Assembly (NCBI RefSeq): GCF_014646115.1
Contig: NZ_BMMV01000006.1
Coordinates: 327,989-391,988 of the forward strand
Direction of reading: 5' to 3'
DNA: 64,000 nt
From: Streptomyces camponoticapitis
GTDB taxonomy: Bacteria > Actinomycetota > Actinomycetes > Streptomycetales > Streptomycetaceae
Shown: positions 9,601 to 17,791 of the stretch, in pieces
Layout: each line of letters begins with the position of its first letter
Numbering within the stretch: the first letter of the stretch is position 1
The notes under the pieces: generated by a model
The model's database searches: none
The model's input: the letters and a program-made list of their open reading frames with translations, nothing else
What the model was told of the DNA's origin: nothing
Position numbers and translations under genes: made by a program

Positions 9601-10104
9601 ATGACCTCCCTGACTCCCCCCTGCCCGCCCGCCGGGCTGCTCGCCGCGACCGCGCCGAGCGTACGGACCGCCGCCGGACTGGTCGGCAACACCCCGCCGC
9701 TGTGGGTGGGCGAGCCCTTCGCCGATCCGGGCCGTGGTTTCTGGGCCAAAATGGAGGGCGCCAACCCCGGCGGGATCAAGGACCGCACCGCCCCGCACAT
9801 GGTCCGGGCCGCGCGAGGCAGGGGCGAACTGCTGCCCGGCGCCCCGATCGTGGAATCCACCTCCGGCACCCTGGGGCTCGGACTGGCCCTGGCGGGGAGC
9901 ACCTTCGGCCACCCCGTCGACGTCGTCACCGACCCCGGCATGGAGCCGATGATGACCAGCCTGCTGGGGGCGTACGGAGCCACCGTGCACGTCGTGTCGC
10001 AGCCGCATCCGGTGGGCGGCTGGGCCGGGTGTGCGGCGGCGGTGGGCGCCCTGGCCCGCACCGGCCGACTCGCCGGGCCGCTGCCGCGACCGGCCAACGC
10101 CTGA
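9601..10104 (+). pseudogene. Truncated PLP-dependent cysteine-synthase-like protein
   Basis: 167 residues corresponding only to the N-terminal half of the fold-type II PLP family. [14 protein letters not shown], the PLP-lysine motif [14 protein letters not shown] (Lys in place of cysteine synthase's catalytic Lys) and the substrate loop [15 protein letters not shown] are all present. After HPVGGWAG the sequence departs from the family and stops within 25 residues, so the C-terminal half with the PLP phosphate-binding glycine loop is missing. ATG with AAAGAGAA upstream. Most likely a non-functional 3'-truncated gene; family members run past 300 residues. Confidence 0.75.
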
Positions 10105-10184
10105 CCGGTCGGTGGGTAGAGCGCCTCGCCCTGATCGAGCCATGCCGCATCGCCGGCCTGCGCATTCGTGACTCCATCAGCATC

Positions 10185-10237
10185 GTGGCGCCACCTTCAG
10201 CACACCTCGCGCCACCAATGACTCCTCATGGCGCCAT
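10185..10237. promoter_or_regulatory. Two TGGCGCCA palindromes 43 bp apart
   Basis: GTGGCGCCAC (10185-10194) and ATGGCGCCAT (10228-10237) are perfect 10-bp palindromes sharing TGGCGCCA, with centres 43 bases apart, about four helical turns. A partial copy, CGCGCCACC, lies between them. They sit 110-160 bases upstream of the GtrA-like gene. Pairing of a repressor across the promoter is an inference from spacing alone. Confidence 0.35.
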
Positions 10238-10264
10238 TTATGTGCCATGATAACGCCAAGGGGG

Positions 10265-10298
10265 GCGCACTCCTCGGCCTCGCAGCCGAGGAGTGCGC
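10265..10298. terminator. Perfect 14-bp stem hairpin
   Basis: GCGCACTCCTCGGC, a six-base loop CTCGCA, then GCCGAGGAGTGCGC followed by GTTTCGC. This is the cleanest hairpin in the window. It lies 50 bases upstream of the GtrA-like gene, so it may end transcription from the truncated gene to its left or act as a leader attenuator of the gene to its right. Confidence 0.6.
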
Positions 10299-10348
10299 GT
10301 TTCGCGGAGTGAGCCGTCAAGCCAGTCAGTCGTCAAAGGGGTCGAACC

Positions 10349-10864
10349 ATGGAGACAGCACAGAGCCGGCAGCAGCGGGAGCGGGGCGCCGTCACCGCGT
10401 TCGCACGCTTCGTGCTCTGCGGCGGCGGGGTGGGGCTCGCCTCCAGCTTCGCCGTGGCGGCCCTCGCCTCCTGGATGCCCTGGGTCTTCGCCAACGCTCT
10501 GATCACCGTGGTCTCCACGCTCCTCGCCACCGAACTGCACGCCCGCTTCACCTTCGGATCCGGCGGACGAGCGACCTGGAGCCAGCACGCCCAGTCAGCC
10601 GGATCCGCGGCGGCGGCGTACGCGGTGACCTGTGTGGCGATGCTGGTCCTGCACCAACTGGTGGCGGCGCCCGATGCGTTGCTCCAGCAGGTCGTCTATC
10701 TGTCCGCCTCCGCACTCGCCGGTGTCGCGCGGTTCGCGGTGTTGCGTCTCGTCGTCTTCGCACGGAACCGCTCGGGGGCCGCGGCCCCCGGCAACCCCGT
10801 GCGGGCGACCGTGGCCCGCGCCTCGACCCCGGCCGACCCCGCGATGCTCTGCCACGCCGCCTGA
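10349..10864 (+). CDS. GtrA-like membrane protein
   Basis: 171 residues with four hydrophobic segments: FVLCGGGVGLASSFAVAALA, MPWVFANALITVVSTLLATE, AAAAYAVTCVAMLVLHQLVA and VVYLSASALAGVARFAVLRL. The pattern RFVLCGG at the start, LHARFTFGSGGRATW after helix 2 and RFAVLRLVVF at the end is typical of GtrA/DPMS-type proteins, which are thought to help flip or transfer lipid-linked sugars. ATG preceded by AAAGGGG. No glycosyltransferase partner is adjacent. The hydrophilic C-terminal tail of about 30 residues is unremarkable. Confidence 0.8.
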   Translation: METAQSRQQRERGAVTAFARFVLCGGGVGLASSFAVAALASWMPWVFANALITVVSTLLATELHARFTFGSGGRATWSQHAQSAGSAAAAYAVTCVAMLVLHQLVAAPDALLQQVVYLSASALAGVARFAVLRLVVFARNRSGAAAPGNPVRATVARASTPADPAMLCHAA

Positions 10865-11050
10865 CCGTTCGGGGTCGAGGTATCCGAGGGGCAGGATGCC
10901 GAGGCCCCACATGCTTCCGCCGGACAGGACGACGCCATCGCGTACCTCGTCGGCGGCCTGCATGGCCTCCGCCCCGAGGAACCACTCCAGGGCACCGGGC
11001 TCGGCTTCCGCGCGCTCGGCCTGCCGGTGAATGCGGTGCGCGGCATTCAC
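10595..11050 (-). CDS. Possible hypothetical protein or remnant
   Basis: GTG-initiated frame whose first ~62 residues (MNAAHRIHRQAERAEAEPGA and VLSGGSMWGLGILPLGYLDP) show coding-like third-position GC and lie outside any other gene. The rest overlaps the GtrA-like gene antisense and looks like shadow sequence. I do not recognise the family. It could be the surviving end of a longer gene truncated by the GtrA region. Confidence 0.3.
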   Translation of the reverse strand: MNAAHRIHRQAERAEAEPGALEWFLGAEAMQAADEVRDGVVLSGGSMWGLGILPLGYLDPERSGGVAEHRGVGRGRGAGHGRPHGVAGGRGPRAVPCEDDETQHREPRDTGECGGGQIDDLLEQRIGRRHQLVQDQHRHTGHRVRRRRGSG

Positions 11051-11697
11051 CTGCCGCGCGGGACCAACTTACCGATCGCGGCGGCGACTTGAACGCGCGC
11101 AGCACACCCCCTGAACCTCCGCAAGAGCGCGCCTCCGGACGTATTCACGCCTCGTAGCGGACACGTTCTGGAGGCGGAGTCAAAGATTCGGCCATCTCGA
11201 CCGCACGGGTAATTCACCAGAGACGACGCACATACCGCGGACGCGGAAGCTGCACCAACCGGCGCAGACACCCCATCAGACTCGGTACACACCAGCCGTA
11301 CCGTGCGACCGACCGAGCCGTGAACGGTGTGTGTTCGCGATGTGAACCCGCCGCGACCTTTCGCAAAGGGACTGCAAACAGGCTCAAACCCGCGCCCAGC
11401 CACGGGAGTTCGGCGCGTGAGGCAGACAAGCCCCACGGCCCGCACACGTTTTGCAGCAAAGCCGGGACGCCGGGAGGTGCGCCCAGGTTCGGGGCCGGGA
11501 GCGCCCCCGCCGGCACCCGGAGCGGTTCTCCGCCCACGGTCCGGAAGTCGGCCTTGTATCCGGAGCCCTGGCCGTCAACGATTCCAACCGCACAGCTTGA
11601 CAGGTCCACGTCCAGCTACCGCCGGCCCCGGACCTGCACGCACCGACTGCCCGCCCAACCGGTGGGCTGTCCATCCCCCATGCCTACGGAGGATCTC
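11051..11697. other. 650-bp leader region of the secreted protease
   Basis: No gene supportable here. The region is less GC-biased than its surroundings and probably contains the promoter and untranslated leader of the streptogrisin-like gene. The frame of the protease is open back to about 11320, but this extension is Pro/Arg/Ser-rich, has no ribosome site and precedes the signal peptide, so I treat it as non-coding. Confidence 0.5.
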
Positions 11698-12591
11698 GTG
11701 ATCTTCAAGCGCTTTTCCCCCCTCAGCGGTACGTCGAGACGGGCTCGGCTCCTCGCCGTGACATCCGGTCTCGTGACCGCCGTCGCGCTCGCGGCCCCCT
11801 CGGCCGTCGCCGCCCCGGCCCCCGAGGTCAAGGCGACCGCCTCGCAGCTCGCCGACGCCAGCTCCGCCGTTCTCGAAGCGGACGTGGCCGGCACCGCCTG
11901 GTACACCGACGCGAGCACCGGCAAGATCGTCCTCACCATCGACAGCACCGTGTCGACGGCCGAACTGGCTGAGGTCAAGGGCGCGTTGGCGGACTCCAAG
12001 GCGGACCTGACGGTCAAGCGCACCAACGGCAAGTTCAGCCCGCTGATCGCCGGCGGCGAGGCCATCACCACGAGCGGCAGCCGCTGTTCGCTCGGCTTCA
12101 ACGTCTCGGTCCGCGGTGTGGCCCACGCGCTGACCGCCGGCCACTGCACCAACATCGGCAGCAGCTGGTCCATCGGCACGCGCACCGGCACCAGCTTCCC
12201 GACCAACGACTACGGCATCATCCGCCACTCCAACCCGTCGGCGGCCGACGGCCGGGTCTACCTGTACAACGGCTCGTACCAGGACATCACGTCCGCGGGC
12301 AACGCGTCCGTGGGCCAGTCCGTGCGCCGCAGCGGCAGCACCACCGGCTTGCACAGCGGTACGGTCACCGGCCTCAACGCCACCGTCAACTACGGTGCCA
12401 GCGGCATCGTGTACGGCATGATCCAGACCAACGTCTGCGCCGAGCCCGGCGACAGCGGTGGCGCGCTCTTCGCCGGCAGCACGGCCCTGGGCCTCACCTC
12501 CGGCGGCAGCGGCAACTGCCGCACCGGTGGCACCACGTTCTACCAGCCCGTCACCGAAGCCCTGAGCGCGTACGGCGCGACGGTCCTCTAG
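11698..12591 (+). CDS. Secreted S1-family serine protease, streptogrisin B-like
   Basis: 297-residue preproprotein. A signal peptide ([20 protein letters not shown] ending AVAAPAPE) is followed by a propeptide of about 75 residues and a mature chymotrypsin-like domain starting near [20 protein letters not shown]. The catalytic triad is visible as His in LTAGHC, Asp in NDYGII and Ser in [11 protein letters not shown]. Closely follows Streptomyces griseus protease B in order and spacing. GGAGG five bases before GTG fixes the start. Expected to be exported and autoprocessed, degrading extracellular protein. Strong hairpins follow the gene. Confidence 0.93.
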   Translation: MIFKRFSPLSGTSRRARLLAVTSGLVTAVALAAPSAVAAPAPEVKATASQLADASSAVLEADVAGTAWYTDASTGKIVLTIDSTVSTAELAEVKGALADSKADLTVKRTNGKFSPLIAGGEAITTSGSRCSLGFNVSVRGVAHALTAGHCTNIGSSWSIGTRTGTSFPTNDYGIIRHSNPSAADGRVYLYNGSYQDITSAGNASVGQSVRRSGSTTGLHSGTVTGLNATVNYGASGIVYGMIQTNVCAEPGDSGGALFAGSTALGLTSGGSGNCRTGGTTFYQPVTEALSAYGATVL

Positions 12592-12686
12592 ACCGTGACC
12601 TCGGAGTCCCGCCCGGCCCGCGACACGGCGCCTCCCTGCGGGCGGACGGCGCTACTTTGAGGACAGGACCTGACAGCACCTCTCAC

Positions 12687-12776
12687 CGGTGCTCCGGTGG
12701 CAACGGCCGGCCGACCCCCCGGAGCACCGCTCGGTGACGTACCACCGGCGGACCGCGCCTCGCGCGCGGTCCGCCG
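12687..12776. terminator. Tandem hairpins after the protease gene
   Basis: First, 11-bp arms CGGTGCTCCGG (12687-12697) and CCGGAGCACCG (12719-12729). Second, a perfect 13-bp stem CGGCGGACCGCGC (12746-12758), loop CTCGC, and GCGCGGTCCGCCG (12764-12776). They lie between the convergent protease and ketopantoate-reductase-like genes and would end transcription from both sides. Confidence 0.65.
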
Positions 12777-12876
12777 TCGCCGTACCGACCCGACACCGCC
12801 GGGGAGTTCCACCGGCCCCGGACCCGGGGCGTACGACGCGTGCGACACCGCGAGCGGCGTCCGGAAGGCCGGACCG

Positions 12877-13803
12877 CTACGACCGGGCGTCGCTCACCCG
12901 GGCGTTGTGGGCACGCAGCGTCAGCGCTGCCGCTTCCAGGCGGGGCACGGTGAGGCCGAGGGCGGCGGCTCGGTCGATCAGGTCTCCGAGTACGTTCTCG
13001 ACCTCGGTCTCCCGGCCCGCGACGAGTTCACGCGACAGCGACGAGGTCGTCGACGACCCCTCGGCGGTCACCAGTCCACGAAGGCCGTCGAGTTCATCCG
13101 CACCGACTGGATGTCCGGCCGCCGCGGCGATCGAGGCCGCTTCCTCAAGGGTCCCCGCCGCGAAGCCCGCGCCGTCCCGCACGGCGACGGCCCCACCGAT
13201 CGGGCCCCGCACCAGGGTGGTGACCGCGCCGATCGTCGCGATCATCACCCACTTCGACCACATCGCGTCGACGATGTTCGCGGGCGCCGTCACGGTGAAG
13301 CCCGGTACGGACAAGGCCGTCGTGACCGCAGTGACCCGGCCGGAAGGCGCGCCGTCGAGTTCGCCGACCTGGATCTGGCCTCCCGGGGCGAACTGACGGA
13401 TGTCGCCGTTCGGGTCGAGCTGCGTGACGACTTTCAGTACGCCCCCGAGAATCGCGTCGCCGAATCGCCCGGTGAGCAGGTCCACATGGGCCATTCCATT
13501 GAGGAACGGCACGATCGCCGTGTCCCTCTCGACGGCGGGCTCGATGTCATCCATGACCGAGGACAGGGCGGCGGGCTTGACGGAGAGCAGAATGAGTCCG
13601 TACGGACCCGCCAGGCTCCCCGCGCCGACGCAGCTGACGTCGACGGCCTCGACCTCCGCGCCATCGACGATGCGCAGTCCCCGCTCACGCAGCTGAGCGG
13701 CACGTCCGGCCCGGACGAGGAAGTCGACCTCCCGTCCGGCTCCCACCAGCCGCCCACCCACGAAGCCGCCTACGGCACCGGCGCCGACCACCAGAATCTT
13801 CAT
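12877..13803 (-). CDS. Ketopantoate reductase family (ApbA/PanE) protein
   Basis: 308 residues. The N-terminus MKILVVGAGAVGGFVGGRLV holds the GxGxxG NADPH site; ILLSVKPAALSSVMDDIEP and IVPFLNGMAHVDLL match the ketopantoate reductase NADP domain, and FTVTAPANIVDAMWSKWVMI carries the conserved Lys/Trp region before the all-alpha C-terminal domain. True PanE reduces 2-dehydropantoate in CoA synthesis; paralogues like this one often have other or unknown substrates, and no other pantothenate gene is near. ATG with GGGAG upstream. Same strand as the following SDR and hydrolase genes with a 60-base gap to the SDR. Confidence 0.85.
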   Translation of the reverse strand: MKILVVGAGAVGGFVGGRLVGAGREVDFLVRAGRAAQLRERGLRIVDGAEVEAVDVSCVGAGSLAGPYGLILLSVKPAALSSVMDDIEPAVERDTAIVPFLNGMAHVDLLTGRFGDAILGGVLKVVTQLDPNGDIRQFAPGGQIQVGELDGAPSGRVTAVTTALSVPGFTVTAPANIVDAMWSKWVMIATIGAVTTLVRGPIGGAVAVRDGAGFAAGTLEEAASIAAAAGHPVGADELDGLRGLVTAEGSSTTSSLSRELVAGRETEVENVLGDLIDRAAALGLTVPRLEAAALTLRAHNARVSDARS

Positions 13804-13863
13804 GGCACTCCCGCTTCCAGCAACGGACGGTCGACGGGCGGACGTGGGAAGACCGCCCGCGGA

Positions 13864-14655
13864 TCAGCGGATGTAGCGGGCCGCGAGTTCGGCTCCGGAG
13901 AAGTGCGGGGAGACTGCCCTCAGGGTCTCCTCCAGCGTGGCCCACTCCGAGTCGGGCAGCGAGGGGACCGTCACGCTCTCCCCGGCGTCAAGGCCGGCGA
14001 AGGCCGCGGTCACCGCGTCGTCCAGCGACATGATCGCCCGATCGGGAAGGGCGGAGAGTTCGAGGCCCGAGCCGTCCCAGAACTTGGTGCGCGTCGCGCC
14101 CGGCATGAAGGTCTGCACCCTGACCCCGGTGTCGGCGAACTCCTGCCGGAGGGCCTGGCTGAAACTCACCACGTACGCCTTCGTACCGCTGTACACCGCG
14201 CTGACCGGCAGAATACCCACCGCCAGGCCCGACGAGACGTTGAGGATGACGCCGTCGTCGCGGGCGGAGAACGCGGCGGCGGCCGCCGTCGCCAGCCGGG
14301 TGAAGGCCGTGACGTTCAGCTTGATCAGCTCGTCGGCGGCGGCCGGATCGGCCGTGACGATCGGCCCGAACAGTCCACCGCCGGCGTTGTTGACCAGTAC
14401 GTGAACGGCGTCGTCGGTACGCAGCCGCTTCTCGACACTCGCGAGGTCTTTGTCGCGCGTCAGATCGGCCGCGAGAGTCTCCGCGCGCCGGCCGGTTCGT
14501 TCGGTGATGCCGGCGGCGAGGGTGTCCAGCCGCTCCTTGTTCCGGGCCACCAGGACCAGGTCGTATCCACGGTCGGCCAGCCGCTGCGCGAATGCCGCAC
14601 CCATACCGCCGGACGCTCCGGTGACAAGGGCGGTCTTGGTGTCCTGAGGGGGCAT
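13864..14655 (-). CDS. SDR family oxidoreductase
   Basis: 263-residue classical short-chain dehydrogenase. Cofactor loop TALVTGASGGMGAAFAQRLA, the VNNAGGGLFG motif, and catalytic Ser (LNVSSGLAVG) with YSGTKAYVVSFSQAL (Tyr-x-x-x-Lys) are all present, so it should be active. FMPGATRTKFWD follows the active site. NADPH preference is likely from the basic residues after strand 2 (ARNKER). Substrate unknown. It sits upstream of the ketopantoate-reductase-like gene on the same strand. Confidence 0.88.
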   Translation of the reverse strand: MPPQDTKTALVTGASGGMGAAFAQRLADRGYDLVLVARNKERLDTLAAGITERTGRRAETLAADLTRDKDLASVEKRLRTDDAVHVLVNNAGGGLFGPIVTADPAAADELIKLNVTAFTRLATAAAAAFSARDDGVILNVSSGLAVGILPVSAVYSGTKAYVVSFSQALRQEFADTGVRVQTFMPGATRTKFWDGSGLELSALPDRAIMSLDDAVTAAFAGLDAGESVTVPSLPDSEWATLEETLRAVSPHFSGAELAARYIR

Positions 14656-14900
14656 CGGGTCTCATTTCTCGACGATGGGGATGTCGGGGTGTGCGCGGAC
14701 CACCCGGTCGACCGGTACCGAACACCACCGCGGCTTTCCCCCCGAGCGTGCAAGGTAGATCCTCTCCTCCGGTCCGCCGGAGAACCGGGAAGCGCGGGGG
14801 TCGTGTCGCCCTTCCCCACGGCATCGGTCCGCGATCCCCGTGCTTCCCGCGACTCCCGGTGTCCCCGGGGGAAGCCTGCTTCGCCGTTGTGCTCGGATCC

Positions 14901-15740
14901 TCAGACGGACCGGCGGTGCCGCTCCCACCAGTCGGCGACCAGCGCCGCGTATTCAGCGGGTTTCTCCTCCCAGCAGAAGTGGCCCGCGTCGAGGTAATCC
15001 ACCTGGCTGTGCGGAAGGCGCTCATGGAGGTATTCGGCGTTCGCCCTCGGCACCACCTGGTCGTGATCGCCCTGGATGATGCGTACGGGTGTCTGGATCC
15101 CGGAAAGCAGATCACCGAGGATCGGGAGCTGCTCGGGATAGGCGCGGGCGTATCGCATGGATTCGGCGAATCCGTCGCCCTCGTACGAAGTCCGGTAGTC
15201 GTCGCGGATATGGTCCGGCGGCTGGTACCCCTCGATGGTCGAGAGCGCAATATCCACGATGTCCCGGCCGTCCATTCGGCGGTAGGGCTCCAGATCGGCG
15301 GCCTCGACCCAGTCCTTGAGGACTCCTGTCAGATTGAGTGGCACGGCCGCTCCCCCACTGCCCACGACAACACTCCTGAACCGGCCCGGCCGCGAGGCAG
15401 CGGCGAACAGCGTCGAAGAGGTGCCGATGTCCGGCCCTACGAGATGCGGCTGCTCCAATTCGAAAATGTCGGCGACGCGGACGATGAAATCGCCCATCGC
15501 CCGCGGAGACAACAGAGCCCGGGTGCGTTCGGACCGGCCGAATCCCGGCGGATCGATCGCGAGGAGGTGAGTGTCCTGACCGAGCCGGGCCCACACCTGG
15601 TCGAAGGCATAGATACTCTCCGGCCACGGACTGAGCAGAATGGCGTCCTGACTTCCCGCCCCGCTCTCCGCGAAACGGATGGTCAAACCATCGACGGTCG
15701 TGGTCCGGGGACGGATGAGGCCCTGCTCACTCCTGGCCAT
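14901..15740 (-). CDS. Alpha/beta hydrolase with Asp nucleophile (dehalogenase/epoxide-hydrolase-like)
   Basis: 279 residues. The nucleophile elbow reads HLVGPDIGTSST, placing Asp where lipases have Ser, as in haloalkane and fluoroacetate dehalogenases and epoxide hydrolases. IDPPGFGRSERTRAL is the strand 4 region; the acid/His pair are likely Asp in IQGDHDQVVPRANAEYL and His in LDAGHFCWEEKP. Expected cytosolic enzyme attacking a C-halogen or epoxide. ATG at 15740 follows GGGAAGG; the frame is open further upstream but lacks family-like sequence. Confidence 0.8.
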   Translation of the reverse strand: MARSEQGLIRPRTTTVDGLTIRFAESGAGSQDAILLSPWPESIYAFDQVWARLGQDTHLLAIDPPGFGRSERTRALLSPRAMGDFIVRVADIFELEQPHLVGPDIGTSSTLFAAASRPGRFRSVVVGSGGAAVPLNLTGVLKDWVEAADLEPYRRMDGRDIVDIALSTIEGYQPPDHIRDDYRTSYEGDGFAESMRYARAYPEQLPILGDLLSGIQTPVRIIQGDHDQVVPRANAEYLHERLPHSQVDYLDAGHFCWEEKPAEYAALVADWWERHRRSV

Positions 15741-15904
15741 AACGACCTTCCCTCGTTTATCGCCGCGCGCTTTCCGAGTCGTCTTTGGCGACAATACCCA
15801 CACCATTCCGCCCCCCGCCGTCCGGACGGCTCCGACGGCGAACCCACGGAGGACCGACCCGCTCGACCGGCTCCGGAACCCGGCGAATTCAGGTCATCCG
15901 GTGT

Positions 15905-17008
15905 TCACCAGCTGATTCCGGCCGCCACCGGCAGGTGGTCGCTGCCGGTGGCCGGCAGTACCCAGGAGCTCCGCGGCTCCACGCCGCGGACGAGTATGTG
16001 GTCGATCCGGGCCACCGGGAACGCGGTCGGCCAGCTGAGGCCGAAGCCGTCCCCGGCGGTCTCCTGGGCCGAGCGCAGCTGTGAGGTGATGCCGTCGAAG
16101 GCGCGGTCGTCCATCGTGCCGTTCAGATCGCCGAGCAGCACCACCCGCTCGTTCGGCTCGGCGGCGATCGCCCGGCCGAGTGCCTGCGCTCCGGCGTCCC
16201 GCTGCCCCGTCGAAAGGCCCGCCCTGGGATTCACCCGTACGGAACCCAGATGGGCCACGTACACCGCCAGCGGCCCCCGGTCCGTGGCCACCGTGGTCCG
16301 CAGCCCCCGGTTGTACGCCATCTTGACGTCGGCGGGCTTCGTGGCCGCCAGCGGCCCCTGGTCCATCTTGACGTCGACCGGCCGGGTGTCCGACAGCGGC
16401 AGCTTGCTCCACAGCCCGACCGTGCCCCGCACCGTGTGGTGCGGGTACGTCTTCGCCAGCACCTTCTCGTAGGTGTCCCGGGCCTCCGCGGTGATCTCCT
16501 CCAGCGCCAGCACGTCCGCTCCGGAGGCGGCCAGGTCGCGCGCGGTGCCGGCCGGATCGGGGTTGTCGGCGCCGACGTTGTGGCCGGCCACGGTGAGGTC
16601 GCCGCCCGGTCGGGACTTGTCGCCGAGCAGCCCGCCGAAGAGGCTCAGCCACGCCACGACCGGCAGCAGCAGCGCGACCACCGCGGAGGCGGAGCGGCGC
16701 AGCAGCGCCCCGGTCAGCAGGACCGGCACGAACAGGCCGAACCACGGCAGGAAGGTCTCCACCAGGCTGCCGGCGTTCCCGATCCGGTTGGGGATCCTCG
16801 CGTGCAGCAGCAGGAGCAGGCCGAGCAGCGACGCCAGCGCCGCGAGCACGGGGCCGCGCTTCCAGGGCTCGGGCCGGAAGCCGGCGCGGATCGCCCGGCG
16901 GACGCCCGCGTGCCATGTCCCGTCGCCGGTGTCCCGGCGCTCGGCGTCGGCGTCGGCGTCGGCGTCGGCAACAGGGCGCCCTGGTGCTGATGGTGCGGTT
17001 CGGGTCAT
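15905..17008 (-). CDS. vanJ: VanJ-like membrane endonuclease/exonuclease/phosphatase family protein
   Basis: 367 residues. Three N-terminal membrane helices (LAALASLLGLLLLL, LVETFLPWFGLFVPVLLTGA, SAVVALLLPVVAWLSLFGGL) are followed by an extracytoplasmic EEP-fold domain: metal ligands Asn in TVAGHNVGADN and Glu in LALEEITAEA, the DxN motif LLGDLNGTMDD and terminal GSDHLPVAAG. VanJ of S. coelicolor has this architecture and gives teicoplanin resistance, probably by acting on undecaprenyl diphosphate. The divergent neighbours are VanR/VanS homologues, supporting the assignment. TTG 12 bases upstream is an alternative start; neither has a strong ribosome site. Confidence 0.75.
   Translation of the reverse strand: MTRTAPSAPGRPVADADADADAERRDTGDGTWHAGVRRAIRAGFRPEPWKRGPVLAALASLLGLLLLLHARIPNRIGNAGSLVETFLPWFGLFVPVLLTGALLRRSASAVVALLLPVVAWLSLFGGLLGDKSRPGGDLTVAGHNVGADNPDPAGTARDLAASGADVLALEEITAEARDTYEKVLAKTYPHHTVRGTVGLWSKLPLSDTRPVDVKMDQGPLAATKPADVKMAYNRGLRTTVATDRGPLAVYVAHLGSVRVNPRAGLSTGQRDAGAQALGRAIAAEPNERVVLLGDLNGTMDDRAFDGITSQLRSAQETAGDGFGLSWPTAFPVARIDHILVRGVEPRSSWVLPATGSDHLPVAAGISW
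16941..16970. repeat. Hexanucleotide tandem repeat in the vanJ-like gene
   Basis: Four copies of TCGGCG plus one TCGGCA, encoding an Ala-Asp run (ADADADADAE) in the cytoplasmic N-terminus of the VanJ-like protein. In-frame copy-number change would be tolerated because the unit is six bases. Confidence 0.7.
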
Positions 17009-17095
17009 GCCGCGATTCAAGGCAGCGTGGTGTTGTCAGCACGTATGAGGATTTCAATACGCGGACGATATGCGCCGCCTCGTAGCATCAACGGA

Positions 17096-17791
17096 ATGCG
17101 TGTGCTGATCGTCGAGGACGAGCCCTACATGGCGGAGGCCATCCGCGACGGTCTGCGCCTGGAGGCGATCGCGGCCGACATCGCGGGTGACGGTGACACC
17201 GCCCTGGAACTCCTCGGTGTCAACGCCTACGACATCGCCGTCCTCGACCGCGACATCCCCGGACCTTCCGGTGACGAGATCGCCGAACGCATCGTCGCCT
17301 CCGGCAGCGGCATGCCGATCCTCATGCTCACCGCGGCCGACCGTCTCGACGACAAGGCCTCCGGGTTCGAACTCGGCGCCGACGACTACCTCACGAAACC
17401 CTTCGAGCTCCTGGAACTCGTCCTCAGGCTCAGAGCACTCGACCGCAGGCGCGCGCACAACAGGGCGCCGGTGCGGGAGATCGCGGATCTGCGGCTGGAT
17501 CCGTTCCGCAGAGAGGTCTACCGGGAGGGCCGGTACGTCGCGCTGACCAGGAAGCAGTTCGCGGTACTCGAAGTCCTCGTCGCCGCCGAGGGCGGTGTCG
17601 TCAGCGCCGAGGAGTTGCTGGAGCGGGCATGGGACGAGAACGCCGACCCGTTCACCAACGCCGTACGCATCACGGTCTCGGCGCTGCGCAAGCGTCTCGG
17701 TGAACCCTGGATCATCGCCACGGTGCCGGGCGTCGGCTACCGCATCGACACACGACCAGGGGCGGCACATGACGGAGCGGACCGTGGATAG
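17096..17791 (+). CDS. vanR: VanR-like OmpR-family response regulator
   Basis: 231 residues. Receiver domain starts MRVLIVEDEPYMAEAIRDGL; the phospho-acceptor Asp is in DIAVLDRDIPGPSGDE, followed by MLTAADRLDD and the Lys switch in DDYLTKPFELLEL. The C-terminal winged helix ends ITVSALRKRLGEPWIIATVP. From memory this is close to S. coelicolor VanR along its length. In that system phosphorylated VanR turns on vancomycin resistance genes. Overlaps the kinase gene by 23 bases, so the two are translationally coupled. Weak ribosome site. Confidence 0.85.
   Translation: MRVLIVEDEPYMAEAIRDGLRLEAIAADIAGDGDTALELLGVNAYDIAVLDRDIPGPSGDEIAERIVASGSGMPILMLTAADRLDDKASGFELGADDYLTKPFELLELVLRLRALDRRRAHNRAPVREIADLRLDPFRREVYREGRYVALTRKQFAVLEVLVAAEGGVVSAEELLERAWDENADPFTNAVRITVSALRKRLGEPWIIATVPGVGYRIDTRPGAAHDGADRG

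Noticed and set aside
11320..11697. Upstream extension of the secreted protease frame
   Set aside because: Would place 126 residues before the signal peptide; GGAGG directly precedes the GTG used.
12697..14997. 766-residue plus-strand frame
   Set aside because: Runs antisense through a ketopantoate-reductase-like gene and an SDR with intact motifs; composition typical of high-GC antisense.
14691..16472. 593-residue plus-strand frame
   Set aside because: Antisense to the Asp-nucleophile hydrolase and the VanJ-like gene, both with complete catalytic motifs.
16941..16970. CRISPR-like repeat
   Set aside because: Contiguous hexamer repeat without spacers, inside a coding region. No array of repeats with unique spacers was seen anywhere in the window.
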